This document shows, piece after piece, positions 55,470-62,541 of a stretch of 64,000 bases of DNA. This stretch comes from Allobosea sp. 47.2.35. GTDB taxonomy: Bacteria > Pseudomonadota > Alphaproteobacteria > Rhizobiales > Beijerinckiaceae. The notes under the pieces were generated by a model. It was not told the DNA's origin. It saw nothing but the letters and a program-made list of their open reading frames with translations, and did no database searches. The position numbers and the translations under genes are program-made. The stretch is from contig NZ_JANLGI010000014.1 of the NCBI RefSeq assembly GCF_024655635.1, positions 62,001 to 126,000 of the forward strand, read 5' to 3'. Within the stretch, counting starts at the first letter, position 1, and the number at the start of each line of letters is the position of its first letter.

Positions 55470-57224
55470 TCAGGCGACGGCATTACCCGAGACCGCTCCC
55501 GGCATGCCGGACTGCGCGGCATGCAGGCTGCGATAGCGCCCGCCCTGCCGGGCCAGCAGCTGGACATGGCTGCCTTGCTCGACGACGTCGCCATTCTCGA
55601 CGACCACGATCCGGTCGGCATTGGCGATGGTCGCGAGCCGGTGCGCGATGACCAGCGTCGTCCGCCCGCGCGACAGTTCCGCCAGCGAGAGCTGGATCGC
55701 CTTCTCCGTCTCGGTGTCGAGGGCGGAGGTCGCCTCGTCGAGGATCAGGATCGGCGGGTTCTTCAGGAAGATGCGGGCGATGGCCAGCCGCTGCTTCTGA
55801 CCGCCGGAGAGCTTGACGCCGCGCTCGCCGATCACCGTGTCGAGTCCGTCGGGCAGCGCCGCGATGACGGCGTCGAGCCGGGCCTGCCGGGCGGCCTCGA
55901 CGATCTCTCCTTCGCTCGCGCCGAGGCGGCCATAGGCGATGTTGTCGCGGATCGTGCCGGCGAAGAGGAACACGTCCTGCTGCACGATGCCGATATTCGA
56001 GCGCAGCGATTTCAGCGTCATGTCGCGGATGTCGATGCCGTCGATGGTGATCGCCCCACCTGTAACCTCGTAGAAGCGCGGCAGCAGTGAGCAGATCGTG
56101 GTCTTGCCGGCGCCGGAGGGGCCGACGAAGGCGATCGTCTCGCCCGCGCTGATCTCCAGGTTCAGCCCGTCGAAGATCGGCCGCCCCGCGCTGTAGCCGA
56201 AGCGCAGGTCGCGATAGGCGATGTCGCCCCGCAGGCGCTCGATCTCGCGGGCGCCGGGCCTATCGGCGACATCGGGGCGCGTCGCCAGGAAGGCGAGATA
56301 GCGCTGGAAGCCGGCGATGCCCTTCGGATAGCTCTCGATCACCGCGTTGATCTTGTCGACGGGGCGGAAGAACACGCCGACCAGCAGCAGGAAGCCGACG
56401 AAGCCGCCGGCCGACAATTCGCCGCGCACGACGAACCAGCCGCCGGCCAGCATCACCACCACCTGCACGAAGCGCATCGAGAGATAGGACAGCGAGGTCG
56501 AGGCGGCCATCAGCTTGTAGGCGGCAAGCTTGGTGTCGCGGTAATGCCGATTGCTCTCGGCGAAGAGCCGGCGCTCGTGATCCTCGTTGGCGAAGGCCTG
56601 GACGACGCGGATGCCGCCGACATTCTCCTCGATCCGGGCGTTGAAATCGCCGACCCGGCCATAGAGCGCATGCCAGTTCGTGGTCATGCGGCTGCCGTAG
56701 CGGATCGTGACGAAGGCGGTGAGCGGCACGACCAGCGCGGTGATGATCGCGAGCTGCGGATGGACCCAGAGCATCAGCGCGAAGGCGCCGATCAGGGTCA
56801 TCACCGCGATGAACAGATCCTCGGGGCCGTGATGGGCGACCTCGCCGATCTCCTCGAGGTCCTTGGTCAGGCGCGCCACGAGATGGCCGGTCTTCTGGTT
56901 GTCGAAGAAGCCGAAGGAGAGCTTCTGGAGATGGTCGAAGGCTTTTGCGCGCATCTCCGTCTCGATGCCGATGCCGAGCATATGGCCCCAATAGGTCACG
57001 ATGACCTGCAGGCCCGCGCTGATCAGATAGGCGACGAAGAGGCCGGCCGCCGCAAGTCCGATCATCCCGAGCTCACCGGTCGGCAGCAATCGGTCGATGA
57101 ACAGCGTCACCGCGACGGGAAAAGCGAGTTCGAGCAGGCCGGCCGCGACCGCGCTGCAGAAATCCAGCAGGAAGAGGCCGCGATGCGGCCGGTAATAGGC
57201 GGCGAACCGCTTGATCAGGTCCAT
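55470..57224 (-). CDS. ABC exporter, fused permease and ATPase (MsbA-like)
   Basis: 584 residues. Six membrane helices (about residues 15-310) with the coupling helix FFDNQKTGHLVARLTKDLEEIGE precede the ATPase domain. Walker A is FVGPSGAGKTTICSLL, then QQDVFLFAGTIRDNIAYGR, signature KLSGGQKQRLAIARIFL and Walker B ILILDEATSALDTETEKA. It functions as a homodimer or with a partner. It lies 22 bp downstream of the siderophore ATPase gene, on the same strand, so it may export a siderophore or release iron; lipid or drug export remains possible. Confidence 0.9.
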   Translation of the reverse strand: MDLIKRFAAYYRPHRGLFLLDFCSAVAAGLLELAFPVAVTLFIDRLLPTGELGMIGLAAAGLFVAYLISAGLQVIVTYWGHMLGIGIETEMRAKAFDHLQKLSFGFFDNQKTGHLVARLTKDLEEIGEVAHHGPEDLFIAVMTLIGAFALMLWVHPQLAIITALVVPLTAFVTIRYGSRMTTNWHALYGRVGDFNARIEENVGGIRVVQAFANEDHERRLFAESNRHYRDTKLAAYKLMAASTSLSYLSMRFVQVVVMLAGGWFVVRGELSAGGFVGFLLLVGVFFRPVDKINAVIESYPKGIAGFQRYLAFLATRPDVADRPGAREIERLRGDIAYRDLRFGYSAGRPIFDGLNLEISAGETIAFVGPSGAGKTTICSLLPRFYEVTGGAITIDGIDIRDMTLKSLRSNIGIVQQDVFLFAGTIRDNIAYGRLGASEGEIVEAARQARLDAVIAALPDGLDTVIGERGVKLSGGQKQRLAIARIFLKNPPILILDEATSALDTETEKAIQLSLAELSRGRTTLVIAHRLATIANADRIVVVENGDVVEQGSHVQLLARQGGRYRSLHAAQSGMPGAVSGNAVA

Positions 57225-57246
57225 GTCGGTCTCCGCGGGATCGCTC

Positions 57247-58110
57247 TCAGGCTGGGAGGGCGATCGGGCGCTGTGTCTGCGGATGGGCGATGACGCTCAT
57301 CTCGACGCCGTAGATACGGGCAAGCTGCTGCGACGTCATCACCTCGTCCGGTGTTCCCCTGACGATCAGCTTGCCGGAATGCAGCGCGATGATCTCGTCG
57401 CAGAACCGTGCCGCCATATTCACGTCGTGCAGCACGACGATGACACCGAGGCCCTTTCTCGCGGAGAGATCGTGCACCAGCGAGAGCACCTCGATCTGGT
57501 GGGCGATGTCGAGCGCCGAGGTCGGCTCGTCCAGCAGCAGGCATTCCGCATCCTGCGCGATCAGCATCGCGATCCAGACGCGCTGGCGCTCGCCGCCCGA
57601 GAGCGTATCGACCAGCCGGTCGGCGAAGGCCTCGACACCGGTCAGCGCCATGGCCTCCGCGACCTTTTCGCGGTCCCTGGCGCCGAAGCGGCCGAGCGCG
57701 CCATGCCAGGGATAGCGGCCGAGGGCGATCAGCTCCTTGACCAGCATGCCCGAGGAAGCCGGCGTCTGCTGTGGCAGATAGGCGACCTTGCGGGCGAAGC
57801 CGCGGCTGCTCCAGGCTTCGAGCGCGGTACCCTCAAACCTGACCGTGCCGGCTGTCGGCGCCTGCTGGCGGGCGAGCAGCTTGAGCAGCGTCGACTTGCC
57901 CGAGCCGTTATGGCCGATCAGCCCGACGACCTGCCGCGTCGGCAGCGACAGCGTCAGCGATTCCAGCAGCACGCGGCCGGGCACGCCGAAGGAGACGCCG
58001 TCGAGATCGAACAGGTTGCCGTCGCCAAGCGGGGTACCGGCGGCCATCGACAAGGCCCTTTCAGCCAGCAGGCCACCGGCCCGGGCGGGAGTGGAAAGCG
58101 TGTTGTCCAT
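57247..58110 (-). CDS. fhuC: Iron-siderophore ABC importer ATP-binding protein (FhuC-like)
   Basis: 287 residues from the ATG at 58110. Walker A is GLIGHNGSGKSTLLKLLARQ, then AYLPQQTPASSGMLVKELIALGRYPWHGALGRF (the FepC/FhuC pattern around the Q-loop), signature TLSGGERQRVWIAMLIAQ, Walker B CLLLDEPTSALDIAHQ and the switch histidine in VLHDVNMAARFCD. An N-terminal extension of about 35 residues precedes the domain. It should energise the double-length permease encoded at 62534, although it sits on the opposite strand on the other side of the regulator and receptor genes. Confidence 0.9.
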   Translation of the reverse strand: MDNTLSTPARAGGLLAERALSMAAGTPLGDGNLFDLDGVSFGVPGRVLLESLTLSLPTRQVVGLIGHNGSGKSTLLKLLARQQAPTAGTVRFEGTALEAWSSRGFARKVAYLPQQTPASSGMLVKELIALGRYPWHGALGRFGARDREKVAEAMALTGVEAFADRLVDTLSGGERQRVWIAMLIAQDAECLLLDEPTSALDIAHQIEVLSLVHDLSARKGLGVIVVLHDVNMAARFCDEIIALHSGKLIVRGTPDEVMTSQQLARIYGVEMSVIAHPQTQRPIALPA

Positions 58111-58236
58111 GGTCCGGTTCGCCTTGGGAAGACATTCGGCTGATGGAGATCGCCTTGCCCTACACCGCAGCCGTCGTCGGCGAAAGATGGGCTCTGGCAT
58201 CGAGGCCTTGCAGCAAGCTGCCGGCGCTTTCGCGCT

Positions 58237-59136
58237 TCAATCCAGCGCCAGCGCCTTTTCCAGCGTGCCGCGCCGCCAGGCGGCCGGCGTCTCACCGACC
58301 ATACGCCGGAAGACGCGGGTGAAATGCGCCTGGTCCGAGAACCCGGCCTCCACCGCGACCTCGGTCAATGACCGGTCGCCGGCCGCCAGCAGCCGCTGGC
58401 CCTGCTCGATCCGGGCCTTGAGCTGCCATTGATGCGGCGGCAGCCCGGTCGAGGCCTTGAAGGCGTGGCTGAAATGCGATTGCGACAGGCCGACGAGCCC
58501 GGCGAGATCCTGCAGGCGGATCGTGCCGGCCGCGTGCTCGGCGATGTAGTCCGTCACGGTCCGGAGCTGCCGGCTGGTCAAGGGCGTGCGGCGGCGCGGC
58601 GCCTCGCGCCTGACACCGAACAGGTCGATCAGCACGGCCATGACGAGGCCGTCGCCATAGAGGTCGTGCCGTGCGTCGGGCTCGGCGCATTCGCCGGCGA
58701 TGAGCCGCGCCAATGTCTGGATGCGCTCGTTCGTGAACATGATGCGCGGCTGGCGCAAGAGCTCGGGCGACAGGGCCTCGCCGAGGCGCTCGCTGACACT
58801 GGCCGGTTCGAAATGCAGGTCGAGATGGCGGATGCGCATGCGCTGCTGCGTGCGCCCCCAGACCGGCACGCCGGCCGGCATGAAGCTGATCGAATGCGCG
58901 CCGCCCCGTGGCGAGACGCCCGGCTCCGACGGATCGAGCCGCGTCTCGAAGCTGCCGCCGACCTTGTCGAGCACGATGAAGAGCCGCGGATGGTCCGAGA
59001 CGTATTCACCGGTGGCGCCGGCCTGGCACTCGGCCTGCCAGAGATCCGCGATGACGCCGTTCCAGCTGCGGCATTTGAGCGAGCCGATCACGCTGATGCC
59101 TTCGCGGACGGATCGCATGCCTGGCTGGAAACCCAT
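58237..59136 (-). CDS. AraC family transcriptional regulator
   Basis: 299 residues. The C-terminal double helix-turn-helix is TVTDYIAEHAAGTIRLQDLAGLVGLSQSHFSHAFKASTGLPPHQW and LLAAGDRSLTEVAVEAGFSDQAHFTRVFRRMVGETPAAWRR. The N-terminal 170 residues should be the ligand or sensing domain. Position between fhuC and the TonB-dependent receptor gene suggests a siderophore-responsive activator, like PchR or YbtA in other bacteria. Paired direct repeats in its own upstream region (59219-59252) are probable binding sites. Confidence 0.92.
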   Translation of the reverse strand: MGFQPGMRSVREGISVIGSLKCRSWNGVIADLWQAECQAGATGEYVSDHPRLFIVLDKVGGSFETRLDPSEPGVSPRGGAHSISFMPAGVPVWGRTQQRMRIRHLDLHFEPASVSERLGEALSPELLRQPRIMFTNERIQTLARLIAGECAEPDARHDLYGDGLVMAVLIDLFGVRREAPRRRTPLTSRQLRTVTDYIAEHAAGTIRLQDLAGLVGLSQSHFSHAFKASTGLPPHQWQLKARIEQGQRLLAAGDRSLTEVAVEAGFSDQAHFTRVFRRMVGETPAAWRRGTLEKALALD

Positions 59137-59218
59137 CCTGACCCTCCTGCGGCCGGATCGTCGCGCCGATGCGCGTGTTCAAAATGCAACGCGAAGAACG
59201 CAATTGTGCCTGCCTGCC

Positions 59219-59252
59219 CAGGAACGTTCAATGCATGACAGGAACGATCAAT
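59219..59252 (+). promoter_or_regulatory. Tandem direct repeats, probable AraC-regulator operator
   Basis: CAGGAACGTTCAAT (59219-59232) and CAGGAACGATCAAT (59239-59252) are identical at 13 of 14 positions and start 20 bp apart, two helical turns, the usual geometry for AraC-family half-sites. They lie 83 bp upstream of the regulator gene and about 131 bp upstream of the receptor gene. Confidence 0.65.
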
Positions 59253-59300
59253 CCCCTATTACTTAGCAGTGATACGTCGCCATGCAAAGCAGTGCCCGCA

Positions 59301-59317
59301 TTTTGAATGGTTCTAAA
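59301..59317 (+). promoter_or_regulatory. Irr/ICE-like iron-control box
   Basis: TTTTGAATGGTTCTAAA differs at one position from the palindrome TTTAGAA-N3-TTCTAAA, which I recall as the rhizobial iron control element bound by Irr. It lies 66 bp before the receptor start. A second short palindrome TGAGCAATTCTCA follows at 59319-59331 and could belong to RirA or Fur-type control or to the promoter. Confidence 0.55.
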
Positions 59318-59382
59318 TTTGAGCAATTCTCATAAGGCACACAATATTGGGGCTTGGTCTGGCCATGTGCTATAAGCGAAAC

Positions 59383-61581
59383 ATGAATAAGAACTTTGTT
59401 CTTCGTTCGACTGTTTCTTTGGGTGCGATGCTATACGGAGCGGTCGCCTTCGCGCAGTCGGCGCCCGGCCCGACGGTCCAGCTCGACACGATCACCGTCG
59501 AAGGCCAGGGCGAGAAGGCGACGGGGCCCGTCACCGGCTATGTCGCGACGCGCTCGGCGACCGGCTCGAAGAGCAACACGCCGATCACGGCGATCCCGCA
59601 GTCGGTCTCGGTCATCGGCCGCGAGGAGCTCGACGATCGCAAGGCGCTGAAAGTCGACGAGGCATTGCGCTATACCGCTGGTGTCCAGGCCCAGCCTTTC
59701 GGCTCCGATCCCGATACGGACTGGTTCTTCGTCCGCGGCTTCCAGGCGACCCAGACCGGCGTCTATCTCGACGGCCTGCAGCTCTATTCCTACGGCTTCG
59801 GCGGCTTCCAGATCGACCCGTTCATGCTGGAGCGGGTCGAGGTGCTCAAGGGGCCGGCCTCGGTGCTCTATGGCGGCTCCAATCCCGGTGGCATCGTCAG
59901 CCTCGTCAGCAAGCGGCCGAACGGCAAGAATTTCGGCTATGTCGAGACCGGCATCAATAATTTCGGCAATGCCTATCTCGGCATCGATGTCGGCATGAGC
60001 GACAAGCAGGGTGTCTGGAGCACGCGCCTCACCGGCAAGCTCTCGGGCGGAGACCAGTACACCGACTACTCCAAGGATTTCCGCGGCACGATCATGCCGC
60101 AGATCACCTACCAGCCGAACGGTGCCACCCGTATCACCGCCTATGGCGCCTATAGCTATCTCGACCAGGTTCATTCCGGCGGCGGCTTCCTGCCTTATGT
60201 CGGCACGGTGGTGAACGCGCCCTTCGGCAAGATCCGGCGCGATGCCTTCTTCGGCGAGCCGTCGATCGACAGCCAGAAGCGCGTCACGACCATGCTGGGC
60301 TACGAGTTCCAGCATGATTTCGGTGGAGTGACCTTCTCGCAGAACGCCCGCTACGGCCAGATGCGCGGGTCCCAGCTCGGCCCCTACGGCTATGGCTATG
60401 CCGGGCCGGATGCGCCCTTCGGCAACCGCTTCCAGCCGCTGGCGCCGGATTACCAACTCTATCGCATCGGCTTCCAGGAGAACACGAAGGTCAACACCTT
60501 CACCATCGACAACCGCCTCGAAGGCAAGTTCGACACCGGGCCGCTGCAGCATTCCTGGATGGTCGGGCTCGACTACAAGTATTTCGAGATCGACCATGTC
60601 CAGGCATCGGGCGGCGCCACGACGATCAGCGTCACCAACCCGGTCTATGGCACGCCGCAGGGGGCGAGCTTCGTTTATCTCGACCAGAAGCTGAAGCACC
60701 ATCAGGTCGGCGTCTACCTGCAGGACCAGATCCGCTTCGGCGGCGGCTGGCTCGCGACCTTCAACGGGCGCTATGATTATGCCGAGAAGAAGTCGGTCAG
60801 CCCGGCCGCGCTCGCCTTCTCGCCGAGCTATGACGACCGGGAAGGTGCCTTCAGCGGGCGCGCCGGCCTCGCCTACGAGTTCGCCAACGGCATGACGCCC
60901 TATGCCAGCGTCGCGTCCTTCTTCAACCCGGTCTTCGATGGAACCTCGACCGGGACGCCCGGCGTCTTCCTGCCCTTCAAGCCCGAGAAGGGCTGGCAGG
61001 TCGAGGCCGGCGTCAAATACAAGCCGACCTTCGCCGATGCGCTCTTCACCGCCTCGGTCTTCCATATCGTCAAGGACAATGTCCTCGTTCCCGCGCCGAC
61101 CTTCTTCAACGCCTTCGCCCAGCAGCAGCTCGGGCAGGTGACCTCGAGCGGTGTCGAGTTCGAGGCGAAGGCCAACCTTACCGAGAACCTGAAGGTGCTG
61201 GCCTCGCTGACCGCGTTCAATCTGGAGATCAGCAAGCACACCGATCCGTCGCTGGTCGGCAAGACGCCGTTCATCGTTCCAGAGATCACCGCATCGGGCT
61301 GGGCCGATTACACCTTCACGGAAGGAGCGTTCAAGGGGCTGAGCCTCGGCGCCGGCATCCGCTATGTCGGCAAGTCCTGGGCCGACAATGCCAATACCCT
61401 GAAAGTGCCCGGCGCGACGCTGGTCGATGCCGCGATCCGCTACAAGCTTGGCAACTGGGGGCTGGCGGTCAACGTCACCAATCTCTTCGACAAGGCCTAT
61501 GTGAAGAGCTGCCAGGATTTTTCGAGCTGCAGCTATGGCGATGCCCGCACCGTCACCGTCTCCGCGAACTATCGCTGGTGA
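59383..61581 (+). CDS. TonB-dependent siderophore receptor (FhuA/FoxA-like)
   Basis: 732 residues. Signal peptide NKNFVLRSTVSLGAMLYGA, cleaved near AFAQ|SAPG. TonB-box-like LDTITVEG is followed by the plug domain (SVSVIGREELDDRKALKVDEALRYTAGV, WFFVRGF, FMLERVEVLKGPASVLYGG, NPGGIVSLVSKRP). A 22-strand barrel should fill the rest, ending VTVSANYRW with a terminal aromatic residue. A Cys pair (CQDFSSC) near the end is typical of hydroxamate receptors. The ATG at 59383 is used; 59347 would add an unlikely leader. The downstream hairpin separates it from the binding-protein gene. Confidence 0.94.
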   Translation: MNKNFVLRSTVSLGAMLYGAVAFAQSAPGPTVQLDTITVEGQGEKATGPVTGYVATRSATGSKSNTPITAIPQSVSVIGREELDDRKALKVDEALRYTAGVQAQPFGSDPDTDWFFVRGFQATQTGVYLDGLQLYSYGFGGFQIDPFMLERVEVLKGPASVLYGGSNPGGIVSLVSKRPNGKNFGYVETGINNFGNAYLGIDVGMSDKQGVWSTRLTGKLSGGDQYTDYSKDFRGTIMPQITYQPNGATRITAYGAYSYLDQVHSGGGFLPYVGTVVNAPFGKIRRDAFFGEPSIDSQKRVTTMLGYEFQHDFGGVTFSQNARYGQMRGSQLGPYGYGYAGPDAPFGNRFQPLAPDYQLYRIGFQENTKVNTFTIDNRLEGKFDTGPLQHSWMVGLDYKYFEIDHVQASGGATTISVTNPVYGTPQGASFVYLDQKLKHHQVGVYLQDQIRFGGGWLATFNGRYDYAEKKSVSPAALAFSPSYDDREGAFSGRAGLAYEFANGMTPYASVASFFNPVFDGTSTGTPGVFLPFKPEKGWQVEAGVKYKPTFADALFTASVFHIVKDNVLVPAPTFFNAFAQQQLGQVTSSGVEFEAKANLTENLKVLASLTAFNLEISKHTDPSLVGKTPFIVPEITASGWADYTFTEGAFKGLSLGAGIRYVGKSWADNANTLKVPGATLVDAAIRYKLGNWGLAVNVTNLFDKAYVKSCQDFSSCSYGDARTVTVSANYRW

Positions 61582-61600
61582 GGCTCGTCTCCCAGGCATC

Positions 61601-61629
61601 GAAGGCCGCAGCCCTGCGCTGCGGCCTTC
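61601..61629 (+). terminator. Strong hairpin after the receptor gene (partial terminator or mRNA stabiliser)
   Basis: Perfect 12-bp arms GAAGGCCGCAGC (61601-61612) and GCTGCGGCCTTC (61618-61629), loop CCTGC, 20 bp past the receptor stop. No T-run follows (TGCTGTGG), so it probably lowers read-through or protects receptor mRNA rather than fully terminating. Confidence 0.6.
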
Positions 61630-61650
61630 TGCTGTGGTAGTGCCACGCGC

Positions 61651-62541
61651 ATGACGTGCTTCACGGCATATCCGACGCGCCGCGCCGCGCTCGCCCTGAT
61701 CGCGGCGGCGGGCGTCTCCCGGCCGGCGCACGCTGCGGGCCTGCGCGTCGCGACCGTCGACTGGTCGGTGCTGGAGACCCTGCTCGCGCTCGGCCTCCCG
61801 CCGGTCGCGGCGCCTGAACTGCGCCAGTTCCGCGAGATCGCCGTCGAGCCTGCGGTTCCAGCGAGCGTTGTCGATCTGGGCCTGCGCGGCACGGTCAATT
61901 TCGAACTGCTGCTGCTGTCGCGGCCGGACCTGATCTTTTCGTCGAGCTTCTATATTGGCTCCGAGCCGCGCCTGCGCCGGATCGCTCCGGTCGAGAGTTT
62001 CTCGGTCTATGCGCCGGGGCGGCCGCCCTATGAACCGGCAGTCGCCATGACGCGGGCAATCGGCGAGCGCCTTGGCGTCGCTGCTGCCGCCGAACGCTAC
62101 ATCGCCGAGACCGGGGCTGAGTTCGCGGTTCTGCGCGACAGGCTGAAGCCCTTGGCGACGCGCTCGGTCATTCCCGTCAATCTCGGCGACGCCAGGCATT
62201 TCCGCGTCTTCGGCGACGACAGCCTGTTCGGCGAGGTGCTGAAGCGGCTCGGCCTCGCCAATGCCTGGACCGACCACACCAGCTATTCCGCGATGGCGCC
62301 GATCGGGCTCGAAGCACTGGCCCGCGTGCCGGAAGCTCATATCGCGCTGATCCCGCCGGTGCCGCCCGGTGCGATGGAGACCCTCGCGCGCAGCGCCTTC
62401 TGGAACGCCCTGCCCAATCTGCGCGAGGGCCGGCTCCTGAAGATCGGTTCGATCAATCCCTATGGCGGCCTGCCGGCGGCGCGGCGCTTCGCGCGGCTCC
62501 TGAGCGAGGCCCTGATCGCGGCGGAGGCGCCGCGTGGCTGA
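61651..62541 (+). CDS. fhuD: Iron-siderophore periplasmic binding protein (FhuD-like)
   Basis: 296 residues. The N-terminus YPTRRAALALIAAAGVSRPAHA resembles a twin-arginine export signal. The mature chain has RVATVDWSVLETLLALGLPPVAA, LLLLSRPDLIFSSSFY, VIPVNLGDARHFRVFGDDSLFGEVLKRLGLANAW and a long linking helix, as in the class III (FhuD/FepB) binding proteins. It passes the ferric siderophore from the receptor to the permease. The permease start GTG (62534) overlaps its end by eight bases. Confidence 0.9.
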   Translation: MTCFTAYPTRRAALALIAAAGVSRPAHAAGLRVATVDWSVLETLLALGLPPVAAPELRQFREIAVEPAVPASVVDLGLRGTVNFELLLLSRPDLIFSSSFYIGSEPRLRRIAPVESFSVYAPGRPPYEPAVAMTRAIGERLGVAAAAERYIAETGAEFAVLRDRLKPLATRSVIPVNLGDARHFRVFGDDSLFGEVLKRLGLANAWTDHTSYSAMAPIGLEALARVPEAHIALIPPVPPGAMETLARSAFWNALPNLREGRLLKIGSINPYGGLPAARRFARLLSEALIAAEAPRG

